64,000 nt of DNA from Planktothrix sp. FACHB-1365 (GCF_014697575.1 NZ_JACJSC010000012.1:62001-126000), one strand, 5' to 3'. Positions 1 to 9,424 are shown, counted from the first letter of the stretch. Notes: generated from the sequence alone by a model not told the origin. Numbers and translations are program-made.

Positions 1-64
1 GATCAACATCCAGGGGCGTTGCTCCTTCTCCCGGCCCCATAATACCAATGATAATTTTTTTCAT
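1..64 (-). CDS. TIGR00725-like (SLOG fold) protein, N-terminal fragment
   Basis: The first 64 bases read on the minus strand give an open start, MKKIIIGIMGPGEGATPLDV, running off the window edge. A hydrophobic strand followed by a GxMGPGxxA loop matches the beginning of the TIGR00725 branch of the lysine-decarboxylase-like (SLOG/LOG) Rossmann proteins, which bind nucleotide-type ligands. Only about 21 residues are visible, so family membership is likely but function cannot be stated. It is divergent from the DUF389 gene, and about 90 bp between them must hold both promoters. Confidence 0.6.
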   Translation of the reverse strand, partial: MKKIIIGIMGPGEGATPLDVD

Positions 65-153
65 AAATAATATGATAAGATGCCAGACATCTATTAATTT
101 AGAGCGATCAATCATCGCTGATTTCTAAACCTTGAGAAATCTTAAGATTTGTT

Positions 154-1116
154 ATGAAAACTCAACTAAAGCTCAAAAAAGTATCCGGGGATACCTTAGT
201 CCAAATGCGGCAGGATTTAATGGCTGAATCCCGACCGAGTTTTAACTACATGATTTTAGTCATAACGGCTTGTTTAATTGCGACTTTTGGATTACTGAGT
301 AATAGTACAGCCGTCATTATTGGAGCCATGTTAGTCGCTCCCATTATGTTACCCTTGCGAGGATTAGCCTTTGGTATTTTAGAAAATGATCAAGAATTAT
401 CTCGGTCTGGTATTATCTCGATTGTTGTGGGAACAGTAGTAGCACTGATCTTATCAATCACTTTAGGAAAAATAGTCGGAATTGAAGATTTTGGTTCAGA
501 GGTTTTAGCGAGAACTGAACCCAATTTAATAGATTTAGGAATCGCTGTTGTAGCCGGGGGATTAAGCGGTTTTACTAAAGTTGAAAAGGGGATTAGTGAC
601 GCGGTGGCTGGAACCGCAATTGCAGTGGCGTTAATGCCTCCTTTATGTGTCATTGGTTTAACGTTATCTCAAGGTTTTTATGATTTAAGCTATGGCGCAA
701 CATTGCTTTATTTAACCAATTTAATTGGCATCGCCTTAGCTTGTATGATTGTTTTTGTTTTGGCAGGTTATTCCCAACTCAAAAGAGAATTTGTCATCAC
801 ACTGATTGTGGCTTCTGTGTTAGCAATTCCTTTAGGCATTAGTTTTTTAAAGTTCGTAACTCAACTGCGGTTACAAACGGATTTAAGGAATATTTTTCAA
901 GAAAAAACCTTAACGGGACAACGAGTAGATTTACAAGACACTCATATTAATTGGAAACAAAATCCTCCCACAGCTTATCTAAAAGTTCGTTCTACCGAAC
1001 CCGTTACCCCCAGACAAGTGCGTTTAGTTCAAGAGTTTATCAATCAAAAAATGAGACAGAATTTCACGTTGGTTTTCTTAGTTGAAGAGGTAGAACAAGT
1101 AGAAGCAGAGAAGTAA
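154..1116 (+). CDS. DUF389 family integral membrane protein
   Basis: A 320-residue protein with several hydrophobic segments between about residues 30 and 230, including a Ser/Gly-rich helix (residues 49-66, NSTAVIIGAMLVAPIMLP), the hallmark of the DUF389 family, followed by a soluble C-terminal tail of about 80 residues. Family members are uncharacterised inner-membrane proteins. The length fits the cyanobacterial form. It stands alone on the plus strand, and a run of heptamer repeats begins directly after its stop codon. Transported substrate or role is unknown. Confidence 0.85.
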   Translation: MKTQLKLKKVSGDTLVQMRQDLMAESRPSFNYMILVITACLIATFGLLSNSTAVIIGAMLVAPIMLPLRGLAFGILENDQELSRSGIISIVVGTVVALILSITLGKIVGIEDFGSEVLARTEPNLIDLGIAVVAGGLSGFTKVEKGISDAVAGTAIAVALMPPLCVIGLTLSQGFYDLSYGATLLYLTNLIGIALACMIVFVLAGYSQLKREFVITLIVASVLAIPLGISFLKFVTQLRLQTDLRNIFQEKTLTGQRVDLQDTHINWKQNPPTAYLKVRSTEPVTPRQVRLVQEFINQKMRQNFTLVFLVEEVEQVEAEK

Positions 1117-1281
1117 TCAGTTGTCAGTTATCAGTCATCAGTTATCAGTCATCAGTAATTACTAATTACTAATTACTAATTAGTTGATTGACTCTCTCTT
1201 AACTCTTAACTCGTACAGGCACACCTGAGCGAAACCATATCTCTACACTGATAACTGATAACTGATAACTGATAACTGATT
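1117..1281. repeat. CAGTTAT-type short tandem repeats between convergent genes
   Basis: The spacer begins with variants of TCAGTTA/TCAGTCA and then TAATTAC units, and ends with a run of CTGATAA (the complement of the same heptamer). The two runs are inverted relative to each other and fill most of the space between the DUF389 and DUF202 stop codons. Such short tandemly repeated sequences are common between cyanobacterial genes. They may fold into a long AT-rich hairpin that ends both convergent transcripts, but no classical GC stem with a T-run is seen. Confidence 0.75.
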
Positions 1282-1743
1282 TTAAAATCCGCCAAAATCA
1301 AGGGGGGTCGATACAGGACTGGTGAAGACAAAATAAATAATTCCCGCTCCTAATAATGCGATCGCTAAACTAAAAAGAATGACCCAACGATCAGGGGGTT
1401 CGTAGGTATCTTCTTCAATATCTCGACGCACAATAAAATATTGAAATGTGGATAATAATACCGTTAATAAACCCACTCCTGAAAATAATAATCCTAATTT
1501 CCAACCATAACCAGGGCCAGGAACAGCAACAGGTTGAAATGCACGGAGGCGTAAAATCACAACACCAAATCCCATTAAACCAACGGCGGTTCGCATCCAG
1601 GCGAGATAGGTTCGTTCATTCGCTAAGTGATCTCGAACGCGGGAAGGGTTCAATTTTTTGGGTTTCTGGATAATTTCTGCGGTAGAATCTGGTGATTTTA
1701 TGAATTCAGAGGCTTTGATTTGGGTGTAATCTTCAGTTTCCAT
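1282..1743 (-). CDS. DUF202 (YidH-type) small membrane protein
   Basis: The 153-residue product has a hydrophilic N-terminus of about 38 residues, then the DUF202 signature (DHLANERTYLAWMRTAVGLM at about 39-58). Three hydrophobic segments follow, near residues 54-68, 80-104 and 121-142. DUF202/YidH proteins are small inner-membrane proteins without an assigned reaction; some occur fused to SPX domains. The start is the first ATG after an in-frame stop. The region between it and the next minus gene holds a 7-bp stem (TCTCCCT/AGGGAGA, 1822-1841). Confidence 0.82.
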   Translation of the reverse strand: METEDYTQIKASEFIKSPDSTAEIIQKPKKLNPSRVRDHLANERTYLAWMRTAVGLMGFGVVILRLRAFQPVAVPGPGYGWKLGLLFSGVGLLTVLLSTFQYFIVRRDIEEDTYEPPDRWVILFSLAIALLGAGIIYFVFTSPVSTPLDFGGF

Positions 1744-1864
1744 AGTTTAGGAAATTCAACAAAAATACAGAGAATCAACCAGGAAATCACTCTTGTTCAG
1801 GGTGACTTTAATTATCCCTTTTCTCCCTGTTTAAAGGGAGATAGGGAAACATAGTTAGAAGCTT

Positions 1865-2509
1865 TTATGATTTTTTCGTACTCAAAGCATTAGGAATTTG
1901 GCTATCAATAATACTCTGAGAAATATTAGGGATAAACCAATTGATATTATTTCCTTGAACAACCTTCGCTAAGGGGGAGTTAAACTCAAGATTTCCAGAT
2001 TCAGAATTAGTGGTAATTTCTAACTGAGTTCCATCCAAAATTTTAATCGCAATTGGCCCTTGTAAAGCCTCAGATTGTTCACTGAGTCCTAAATTTGTCC
2101 CCTTAAGATCTTGGGGTAAATAGAAGCCATCACAATCCCATTTTTTGGGAGTAGTTTGATTATCACCCAAAAAATAAAGGGTTGCTTGCTCATCTTGATC
2201 TTCTTTTCGGGGACTGCCATAAACTGCTATTGTTTTTCCAGTTTTATTGGTACATTGTCCCCAATTAGTTCCTGATTTTAAAGCATATTGTTGAAACTGT
2301 AAATAGTCAAGTTGTTGTTGAACAGCGTCAGAAATTGCGCCTTGAGTTTGTTTTTCATCTTCCGCAACTAAGGACAGTTGTTTTAAGGCTTGGGTGACTT
2401 CAATATAATCAGGATTTTTCATATATTTAGGTTCGGCGGAAGCTGGTTCAGAGAGCAGAAAATTTAGCATCAAAACCAAAGCAATCAATAGAGAAGTTAA
2501 GAATTTCAT
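1865..2509 (-). CDS. Exported hypothetical protein
   Basis: I place the start at MKFLTSLL because AAGGA lies about six bases upstream and the residues from there form a textbook signal peptide ending ASA-EP (cleavage near residue 26); the open frame extends 23 codons further upstream without a better ribosome site. The mature part is about 190 residues with two Cys (in NWGQCTNK and KKWDCDGF) and no recognised domain. The protein probably acts in the periplasm or thylakoid lumen. It follows the CadD-like gene on the same strand at a short distance, so co-transcription is likely. Confidence 0.6.
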   Translation of the reverse strand: MKFLTSLLIALVLMLNFLLSEPASAEPKYMKNPDYIEVTQALKQLSLVAEDEKQTQGAISDAVQQQLDYLQFQQYALKSGTNWGQCTNKTGKTIAVYGSPRKEDQDEQATLYFLGDNQTTPKKWDCDGFYLPQDLKGTNLGLSEQSEALQGPIAIKILDGTQLEITTNSESGNLEFNSPLAKVVQGNNINWFIPNISQSIIDSQIPNALSTKKS

Positions 2510-2584
2510 GAATTTTTTCCTTGAACTAGGTTGAATCAAAACATTAAAATTTGTACAGGGTGTAATCCGATTATTCAACTTCGG

Positions 2585-3268
2585 TTACTTCCGAGGAATT
2601 AGAAAACAAACCCAAGCACAACTAATGCCTAAAGCCAGAAGTGCTAATAACAGGTTTTCTTTGACGATAAATACACCTAAACCAATTAACACACAAGGAA
2701 TAAATGTATTACCATAACCTGTTAAAACCTTAGCAATGGTGGGAAAATTCGTTAACTTGTAAGCCAGATAACACCAAACTCCAACGAGGGAGAAAAAGGT
2801 ACATAATATGGTTAATAAACTTTCCCAACTACTACTGGCAAATAGGGGGACATAAATCCCTATATTATCGCTCCCATTGGCAACCGTTACCGCCGCAACT
2901 CCATAGGTTTGAGGAGATAACCAATTTTGCCAAAAAGAGGGGGGATTTGATGTTGTAGAAGTCTCGACAGAGCTTGAATCTTCCTCCTGATCGGTTGGGG
3001 ATTTTAATAAATAATGAATCCCAAAGATAACAGGAACTAAACCCAACCATCGAATCCAATCAGGAGGAATCAATAAACTTCCAAAAAAACCGGGTAAACT
3101 TGCCAATAATAGGAGGGTAAATCCTAAATATTGACCGATGACAATTTGGCGACGGCGGAACAGATCATTAACTTGGGAAAAAAATAGGGTAAGGATGAAA
3201 ATATCATCAATATTAGTCGCAGCAAAGGCGGCGGTTCCTGTTAAAATGGCGGTCATAAATTCGTTCAT
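2585..3268 (-). CDS. CadD-family (cadmium resistance) transporter
   Basis: This 227-residue multi-spanning membrane protein has the CadD family pattern: FAATNIDDIFILTLFFSQ near residue 15 and the matching half-repeat with VANGSDNIGIYVPLFA near residue 127, so the fold is two related three-helix halves each carrying an N-x-x-D-N/D motif. Characterised members (staphylococcal CadD) export Cd2+; the substrate here is unproven and may be another cation. It lies 37 bp downstream of an APC permease and upstream of an exported protein, all on the minus strand. Confidence 0.8.
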   Translation of the reverse strand: MNEFMTAILTGTAAFAATNIDDIFILTLFFSQVNDLFRRRQIVIGQYLGFTLLLLASLPGFFGSLLIPPDWIRWLGLVPVIFGIHYLLKSPTDQEEDSSSVETSTTSNPPSFWQNWLSPQTYGVAAVTVANGSDNIGIYVPLFASSSWESLLTILCTFFSLVGVWCYLAYKLTNFPTIAKVLTGYGNTFIPCVLIGLGVFIVKENLLLALLALGISCAWVCFLIPRK

Positions 3269-3305
3269 GGTTTGATTTTTATGTAACGGTTAATAAAGGA
3301 GAGGT

Positions 3306-4829
3306 TTAGAATTTTCGTCTGCGTTTAGTCGAATAGGAATGGGATGTAGGAAGCACTAAAGAAGCTGAAGGAATAATTTCAGGAGTGGGGTGAGTAAATT
3401 GAGCATGAATTTCTTCAATATGGAGTTCCATTGTTCTGACTAATTTCGGTGAACGAGTGCGTTGTCTGACGAACCAACTACAAGTTACGAATAAGTAGAA
3501 CAGGAATAAATAAGGGAAGAGATTATAAGGCGCTTCAGGAACTGGAAACAGTTGATTTCCAGGAATACCAACGCTACCAATAATCGGAATCATCATGAAG
3601 CCAATAGCTAAGATAGAACAGACAACATCCATCGGGCGTAGTTGTTTAATTTTGTGGAGATAAAGGGGTGCAGCTAGGGAAACTAAAATGTAAACCGTTA
3701 AAAATCCATAACTACAAATCGCCCCTAAATAACCCATACTTTCAAATAAGCGAATATTGAACATTGACAGGATTGCTGGAACTAGAAACATCACAAAAGA
3801 ACAGAGGGTAACAGCAATATGAGGGGTGCGATTTGAAGCGTGGGTTGTACCAATAGACGCATGAAATAAACCGTGACGCGCCATGGTAAAAAAGATGCGG
3901 GCGGCGGGATTAATGGTTCCTAAAACACAAGCAAAGAAGCTAAATAAAACCCCGAACGCAATAATATCTCCTAAGAATCCAAGACCGATTTGATGGGAAA
4001 GAAAAGCTAAAGGTTCTTCTGTCGTTGTAATCGAAACCCCAGTTCCTTCAAATCCTAGAATTTCAACATAACTGGTGAAGATAAAAAAGACTCCAGCTAG
4101 GATAACACTGCCCATCACAGAACGGGGAATTGTTCTTAATGGATTTTTAGCTTCATCTCCTAAAGTTGTTGCACTTTCAAATCCTGAAAATCCAAATAAA
4201 GCTAACACTAATCCGGTGGCAATATGACCGGGGGTAACTCCTTCTAAGGTGAGTTGGCTCAGATCTAAAGCAAAGCCTTTATGCGCCCATATCATAATCG
4301 TTAGAATTCCAATTAACAAAATCGAAATTCCTTCCATCCATAACATCGCCATAGCAGAAAGTTGGATATCTTTATAAGCTGCATACCAAGCAATTCCTGC
4401 ACCAATGGCGAGTAAGGTAATTGCCGAAGGATGAATGCCTAAATGACCGAATAATATGCCGCTAAAGTTGGCTAAACCACAGAGAACAGACATTCCGGTG
4501 AATAAATAGGCGAGTACCAAACTCCAACCACAAATGACTCCGGCGGTGGGGCCTAATCCTTTAACAATATACGCATAAAATGAACCCGGAGAAGCAGAAC
4601 GTCTGGCAAATTGATTAATATTAATACTGACAAAAATTAAGCCAATTAAACCAATTAAAAAACTGAGCCAAGTTCCTTTTCCTGAAAGAGCAACTAATAA
4701 GCCTAAATTAGAGGCTGGAATTGTTGTAGGGGCAATTACAGAAAAAGATTGAGCTAAGACTTCTCCAAAAGAAAGACAATCCTTTTTTAAGCCATGAGAA
4801 CTTTGGTAGAGTTGAGTGCTTTCCGTCAT
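3306..4829 (-). CDS. APC-superfamily amino acid permease
   Basis: The product from MTESTQLY (507 residues) has about twelve hydrophobic segments and the APC superfamily features: a first helix region SFSVIAPTTIPASN and FGFSGFESATTLGDEAKNP, the helix-6 and loop motif of amino acid/polyamine permeases. I prefer this internal ATG to the longer frame because AAGGAA stands nine bases upstream and the 24 extra residues are not typical. It would import amino acids or polyamines across the plasma membrane; the substrate is not readable. It heads a probable operon with the CadD-like gene. Confidence 0.82.
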   Translation of the reverse strand: MTESTQLYQSSHGLKKDCLSFGEVLAQSFSVIAPTTIPASNLGLLVALSGKGTWLSFLIGLIGLIFVSININQFARRSASPGSFYAYIVKGLGPTAGVICGWSLVLAYLFTGMSVLCGLANFSGILFGHLGIHPSAITLLAIGAGIAWYAAYKDIQLSAMAMLWMEGISILLIGILTIMIWAHKGFALDLSQLTLEGVTPGHIATGLVLALFGFSGFESATTLGDEAKNPLRTIPRSVMGSVILAGVFFIFTSYVEILGFEGTGVSITTTEEPLAFLSHQIGLGFLGDIIAFGVLFSFFACVLGTINPAARIFFTMARHGLFHASIGTTHASNRTPHIAVTLCSFVMFLVPAILSMFNIRLFESMGYLGAICSYGFLTVYILVSLAAPLYLHKIKQLRPMDVVCSILAIGFMMIPIIGSVGIPGNQLFPVPEAPYNLFPYLFLFYLFVTCSWFVRQRTRSPKLVRTMELHIEEIHAQFTHPTPEIIPSASLVLPTSHSYSTKRRRKF

Positions 4830-5071
4830 AGAGTAATTCCTTCTGTATTTCAAATAAACATCGGTGAATTGCTCTGCGATCGCCAATAAAGTATTGAGCA
4901 ATGATTAACGATATCACCGGACATGAAACAGTTAATGTTTCAGTTTTTACTCTATGGGGATTCCATAATAGAATCAACTGTTCTTTTTTGTTGAATTAAT
5001 AAATTTTATTGATTGATTCTCCCCTTAATGGTGTTTCACGGTAGGATCAAAGAATGATTGCTGAAAATTTT

Positions 5072-5644
5072 CTACTTCAGTTCTAAATCTTCTGAGTGGA
5101 TTTCCTCAGAATTAGTTTGAGTTTTAGGACGAGGGATTCGTTGCTGTTTATAGAAGGGTTTATAAACTCGTAGCCGATAAATAGACGTGTGTTTAACTTT
5201 TTTGAACCCACTTAAAATCAGTAACGTCATTAAAGTTCCGATTAAACTCATGCGCCATAATCCACATCCGGCGGCGGTTCCTAAACCGGCGGTTAACCAC
5301 AAAGCTGCCGCCGAAGTTAGTCCTTTAACTTTAGGTTTAAGATTATGTTTTGGCTGTTGCAAAATTAAGCCAGCCCCAAGAAATCCTACTCCGGTTGCAA
5401 TGCCTTGAACGGTACGACTCAGGGCGTTGGTTGAGTTCATATCAAAGCCGGCTTGTAAGGGTAGCATGATAAAAATAGCAGCCCCTAAACTGACAATCAT
5501 ATAAGTTCTCATTCCCGCAGGCCTACTGGGTTGCTGACGATCTAGTCCAATCAATCCTCCGATGAACAAAGCAATTCCTAAGCGGAAAATAATGGTGAAC
5601 CAATCATCAGCCGGAAAAAACATTGGGTTAGAATTTATAGCCAT
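5072..5644 (-). CDS. MgtC/SapB family membrane protein
   Basis: A 190-residue protein with the conserved N-terminal MgtC membrane domain: FRLGIALFIGGLIGLDRQ, then RPAGMRTYMIVSLGAA, GIATGVGFLGAGLI and LTSAAALWLTAGLGTAAG. The C-terminal soluble ACT-like domain of enterobacterial MgtC is missing; only about 45 charged residues follow the last helix, as in many SapB-type members. Family proteins are linked to Mg2+ limitation and to control of F-type ATPase. A GAGGAG ribosome site precedes the ATG. It follows the Crp/Fnr gene by about 40 bp on the same strand. Confidence 0.82.
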   Translation of the reverse strand: MAINSNPMFFPADDWFTIIFRLGIALFIGGLIGLDRQQPSRPAGMRTYMIVSLGAAIFIMLPLQAGFDMNSTNALSRTVQGIATGVGFLGAGLILQQPKHNLKPKVKGLTSAAALWLTAGLGTAAGCGLWRMSLIGTLMTLLILSGFKKVKHTSIYRLRVYKPFYKQQRIPRPKTQTNSEEIHSEDLELK

Positions 5645-5685
5645 TGCTCCTCAACCCCCCTAGGATTAAAAAATCCTACTATTTT

Positions 5686-6273
5686 TTAAATCTCATAGTG
5701 CCAAAAAGGTTGATGTCCTGGTAAGAGAATAAATTGCCTATTTAACCGTTCAATAATTCCATGCTGTTCAAATTCTTTTAAAAGTCGAGTAACTGTGACT
5801 CTGGTTGTGCCAATTGTTTCAGCAATTTCTTGATGGGTTAAATGAAATTCAATTAATTGTCCCTGAGAGACACCACTGCCAAATTTGTTGGCTAATAAGG
5901 TCAATAATTTATGCAACGCTTCATCAACGGGACGGGAATGAACGATTTCTAAAAAGGTTTGCAGTTGATGAATATGTTCAATTAACAGGGGATAGAGATT
6001 ATCAAATTCAGAGATCGGAACAGGAATCGCCTGAACTGGGGTCACGCACTCCATATAGTAGGGGTCAGCTTTGGACAAAACCCGTGAAACGATATCTCCT
6101 TCCCCCCATAACCCTAATGTAACAACAGTTCCATTTTCCAGGTAGGTGAGAGTACGCACAACACCCGACTGAATTTTCCACAGGTGATCCCGTTTTAAAG
6201 GAAGTCGGTCACGGCGTTGGAAGTAACGCTGTTGTTGACTGAATTCCGGTGCAATTCCTGAAGCTAAGGTCAT
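5686..6273 (-). CDS. Crp/Fnr family transcriptional regulator
   Basis: The 195 residues comprise a short cupin-type sensor domain (about residues 20-110, with GEGDIVS in the usual glycine-rich turn) and a C-terminal winged helix with HLTHQEIAETIGTTRVTVTRLLKEFE (about 144-169), which matches the Crp DNA-recognition helix. The sensor domain is shorter than in Crp or NtcA (about 220-225 residues) and has no FNR cysteine set, so the ligand is unknown. Divergent from a LysR gene with 127 bp between them; upstream of the MgtC-like gene, which it may control. Confidence 0.85.
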   Translation of the reverse strand: MTLASGIAPEFSQQQRYFQRRDRLPLKRDHLWKIQSGVVRTLTYLENGTVVTLGLWGEGDIVSRVLSKADPYYMECVTPVQAIPVPISEFDNLYPLLIEHIHQLQTFLEIVHSRPVDEALHKLLTLLANKFGSGVSQGQLIEFHLTHQEIAETIGTTRVTVTRLLKEFEQHGIIERLNRQFILLPGHQPFWHYEI

Positions 6274-6400
6274 GGAAGATACAAACTCAGTGAAATTTAA
6301 CTAAAATTGTAAAGCATATTACTTCTATTCGCATTATAATACACTTTTAATTGTATTCTATTTTAATTGTCCCCATTCAGACTAACCCCATCCCCAAATC
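6274..6400. promoter_or_regulatory. Shared AT-rich divergent promoter region (crp-like / lysR-like)
   Basis: The 127-bp spacer between the two regulator genes is strongly AT-rich. It contains GCATTATAATAC, which reads as a TATAAT -10 element on the plus strand (6335-6340) and nearly so on the minus strand. No good -35 partner is seen for either direction, which would suit activation by a regulator. LysR-type proteins usually bind just such divergent spacers next to their own gene. The assignment is inference. Confidence 0.35.
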
Positions 6401-7390
6401 ATGCAAGAGGTGAGTAACTTTACAATGGCTGGAATGACCCTAGAGCAACTGCGGATTTTTTTGGCGGTAGCAGAACATCTACACTTTACCCGTGCGGCTG
6501 AGAACCTCTATATTACGCAACCGGCGGTTAGTGCTGCGATTCAAAGCTTAGAAACCGAATATCGAGTCAAGTTATTTCATCGGATTGGTCGCCACGTTGA
6601 AATTACAGAAGCGGGACAATTACTGCAACTTGAAGCTCAAAAAATTTTGGAACAAGTCGCCTTAACCGAACGCGGATTAAAAGAGTTAAATAATTTGCAA
6701 CGGGGAGAACTCAAGTTAGGATCAAGTTTAACAATTGGAAACTATTGGCTACCGGAAAAAATTAGTCAATTTCAACGGCAATATTCAGGAATTATTGTTA
6801 ACTGTACCTTAGCAAATACCGAGGAAATTTGTTTAGGGACAGCCAACGGACACTTTGATTTAGGATTAATTGAAGGGGAAGTCAAACCTTCTTTACAAAA
6901 ATTGTTAAGTCAGGAGGAAGTTGGCAGCGATCGCTTATTAATTATTGTTGGACAATCCCATCCTTGGTTTAACCGAGAAAAAGTTGATTTAACAGAGCTT
7001 AAAAATACAGATTGGGTCATGCGAGAACCGGGTTCAGGAACTCAACAACGGTTAGAAGAAGCGTTACAAAATTGGGGAATTAATCTCAGTGAATTAAAGG
7101 TTATTTTAGTTTTAAATACCGGAGAAATGGTAAAATCTGTTGTCGAAGAAGGTCATGTAGCCGCCGGAATTTCTGAACTAATGGTTAAAAAAGAATTAAA
7201 ATTAGGAATTTTAAAGGCGATTCGGATTGTTGATTATCGTCAACCTTCTCGTAAAGAATTAGAATTGATTCGACCTTTTTTAAAAATCAAACATTGTCAA
7301 CGGTTTCAAACTCGTATTTCTCAAACCTTTGAAAAAATGTTATTATTGAATGAGATTAATTTACAGTTAACGCAAAGAAATGTTTGCTAA
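6401..7390 (+). CDS. LysR family transcriptional regulator
   Basis: A 329-residue protein with an N-terminal LysR helix-turn-helix (MTLEQLRIFLAVAEHLHFTR then ENLYITQPAVSAAIQSLE, about residues 12-50) and a periplasmic-binding-protein-like effector domain (about 100-310). The sequence resembles the CysL/CmpR type more than RbcR, but I cannot name the effector. Three ATG codons (residues 1, 9 and 12) are possible starts and none has a strong ribosome site; the third matches most LysR family starts. Divergent from the Crp/Fnr gene. Confidence 0.85.
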   Translation: MQEVSNFTMAGMTLEQLRIFLAVAEHLHFTRAAENLYITQPAVSAAIQSLETEYRVKLFHRIGRHVEITEAGQLLQLEAQKILEQVALTERGLKELNNLQRGELKLGSSLTIGNYWLPEKISQFQRQYSGIIVNCTLANTEEICLGTANGHFDLGLIEGEVKPSLQKLLSQEEVGSDRLLIIVGQSHPWFNREKVDLTELKNTDWVMREPGSGTQQRLEEALQNWGINLSELKVILVLNTGEMVKSVVEEGHVAAGISELMVKKELKLGILKAIRIVDYRQPSRKELELIRPFLKIKHCQRFQTRISQTFEKMLLLNEINLQLTQRNVC

Positions 7391-7422
7391 ACGGATCTCT
7401 ATTCAGGAAACTGATGATTCAA

Positions 7423-8211
7423 TCAGGATTCTAGCTTAAATCCATGAATGAATTTATCATCTACAACTAAAGGTAAACTTCCATTCCATTTATCAATAAT
7501 TTTTTGGTGCAAAATTTCGGGAGTTAAGGTTTTTTGCAGTAAACTATGAGCTTCAGCTTCTCCTTTGGCTAAATTGACCTTAACTTCTGCTTCTTTAATT
7601 GCTTTCAAAACTAAAAATCCGGCTTTTTTAGCATCCTGTTCAGCAATTTGTTTGGCTTCCACAGCATCGGTAAACCGTTGGGAAAAATGAACATGAACTA
7701 GAGAAATATTATCGACTTGAATGTGATAATTAATTAATTGGCTTGTTAATAAATGATCCACTTCTGATTTTACATTTTCCCGACAAGTAATAATTTCTTC
7801 GGCGGTATATTTAGCCATAACCGCTTTGAGAATTTCCTCAATCACGGGATTAATAATCGCTTCAATAATGGCTTGTTCATCCCCAATTTGTTGAAACGCT
7901 AAATTAACTTCTTCAGGGATAATATGCCAATTCAATGCCACATCCGTAAACACCTCCTGTAAATCTTTTGAGGAAGCTTCAGCTGATATTTCCTGTTTTT
8001 GAATACGGACAGTCATCTTTTGTACTGTTTCAGCCACAGGAATAATAAAATGCAATCCTTCATTCAAAATTTCAGACTGAACCTGACCAAATACCATTAA
8101 AATTCCCCGTTCTCCAGCATTAACAATAATCAGAGGATTGAAGAAAATTAAAAGTAATAAAAATACAAAAATCAGGTTAGCTGGCTTCAAAAATAATTGA
8201 TATCTGGGCAT
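7423..8211 (-). CDS. SPFH/prohibitin-domain membrane protein
   Basis: The 262-residue protein has a single N-terminal membrane anchor (about residues 11-30) followed directly by NAGERGILMVFGQVQ, the start of a prohibitin/HflC-type SPFH domain, and a charged helical stretch (VEAKQIAEQDAKKAGFLVLK, about 183-202) typical of the prohibitin coiled coil. Such proteins oligomerise on the membrane and scaffold proteases or lipid domains. It follows the PAP2 gene by 15 bp on the same strand, so the two are probably co-transcribed. Confidence 0.8.
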   Translation of the reverse strand: MPRYQLFLKPANLIFVFLLLLIFFNPLIIVNAGERGILMVFGQVQSEILNEGLHFIIPVAETVQKMTVRIQKQEISAEASSKDLQEVFTDVALNWHIIPEEVNLAFQQIGDEQAIIEAIINPVIEEILKAVMAKYTAEEIITCRENVKSEVDHLLTSQLINYHIQVDNISLVHVHFSQRFTDAVEAKQIAEQDAKKAGFLVLKAIKEAEVKVNLAKGEAEAHSLLQKTLTPEILHQKIIDKWNGSLPLVVDDKFIHGFKLES

Positions 8212-8226
8212 GGGTACAATCTGAAG

Positions 8227-8946
8227 TTAACTTTCAAGAACAGTAGAAGATTGAGTATCTACAATTCGATTAAATTGGTGAATATTTAATAATAAACTAC
8301 TGAGAATTGACCAAGTGATAGCCAGAAACCAACCCGCTAAAATATCACTGGGAAAATGAACACCTAAATACAGTCTTGTCCAAGCAATTGCCAGGACAAA
8401 TAATCCGCCTAAACCAATTACTAACTCTCGCCATTTTGTTCTCCAAGTCAGTAAAATGAAGACGGTTACAAAGGTCATACTCAAGAGTGCGTGACCACTG
8501 GGAAAAGAAAAAGTTGAAGGAAAAGGATAGGAAGATTGCCACAAATGAGGTCGCATTCGATGAAAGAAAACTTTAGCAGATTGGCTGATAATTCCACTTC
8601 CTGAAAGCGTTAAAATTAAATACAAAAGCGATCGCCATTGTTTTTGATACCCTAAAATTAAAATAACCGGAGCTGCTAGGAAAACGATTCCTAGAGAAGT
8701 ACAAGTAAAGGTTAAGATAATCGCCCAGCTTTCGAGTTGAGGTTGCTCCATAGCATGAAGGGCGAATAAAATTGATAAATCCCAAGGTAGACCACTGGAA
8801 CTTTCACCTACTTTTAAAGCTAGAATTCCAAACAACAGTAAGGGTAAAGAAATTCCTAATACTAAAAACCGCCAATGCAGGATGAACCAGTCTTGAACAG
8901 AACTCCAGTTCCTCAATGACGGTTTATGGGGATTAAAATCAGACAT
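8227..8946 (-). CDS. PAP2 family phosphatase
   Basis: This is a membrane phosphatase of the PAP2 (type 2 phosphatidic acid phosphatase) family. All three catalytic motifs are present: K-x6-RP in KVFFHRMRP, PSGH in SFPSGHALL, and R-x5-H-x3-D in RLYLGVHFPSD. Six hydrophobic segments surround them. Likely substrates are phosphatidate or undecaprenyl diphosphate. Two tandem ATG codons follow GAGGAC; the second gives the better spacing and MSDFNPHKP, so I use it. It sits between a small membrane protein and the SPFH gene in one run. Confidence 0.85.
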   Translation of the reverse strand: MSDFNPHKPSLRNWSSVQDWFILHWRFLVLGISLPLLLFGILALKVGESSSGLPWDLSILFALHAMEQPQLESWAIILTFTCTSLGIVFLAAPVILILGYQKQWRSLLYLILTLSGSGIISQSAKVFFHRMRPHLWQSSYPFPSTFSFPSGHALLSMTFVTVFILLTWRTKWRELVIGLGGLFVLAIAWTRLYLGVHFPSDILAGWFLAITWSILSSLLLNIHQFNRIVDTQSSTVLES

Positions 8947-8978
8947 CATTTTGTCCTCAAACTGCACATATTTTCAGT

Positions 8979-9335
8979 TTAATGCGGTAACAGGGACAGG
9001 TCAATTACATTAGACTGAACTAAGAGTACCATTACTACAGTAAAAGCAGTTGAAGAAAAAACACCCATTGCTAAATCTTTCTTAAGATTTCGTTCTGGGG
9101 AAGAAGATTCAACAACATTTAGGGCTCCATATTGCATTAAGAGAATTCCCGCTAAATTGGAGAGCCAATATCCAAAAATAGAACTCGGAAAAAATAAATC
9201 TTCAGACAATTTACTAAAAACAAATCCAAACCCGTAAGCAATCGGTAAATTAAAGATTAAATCATTCCACCAGCACAACGGAGACATCATGAAACCCAGA
9301 AAAACCAAAATTCCGCCGATCCATTTTTTAGACAT
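8979..9335 (-). CDS. Small membrane protein of unknown function
   Basis: I begin this 118-residue product at MSKKWIGG because GGAGAG precedes that ATG by four bases; the open frame starts 14 codons earlier without a ribosome site. It has three or four hydrophobic segments (about residues 5-20, 26-42, 51-68 and 92-110) and no recognised family. It ends 32 bp before the PAP2 start and is likely the first gene of a three-gene membrane operon (this gene, PAP2, SPFH). Confidence 0.5.
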   Translation of the reverse strand: MSKKWIGGILVFLGFMMSPLCWWNDLIFNLPIAYGFGFVFSKLSEDLFFPSSIFGYWLSNLAGILLMQYGALNVVESSSPERNLKKDLAMGVFSSTAFTVVMVLLVQSNVIDLSLLPH

Positions 9336-9424
9336 AAATCTCTCCATTGTTAACAACTTCAACTCAATTGATATCAATTTTTATTAAAAAAAACAATCTG
9401 ACTCAAGACTGATGCACGAAATCC

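Noticed and set aside
390-653. 87-residue minus-strand frame inside the DUF389 gene
   Set aside because: Low-complexity shadow of the coding strand.
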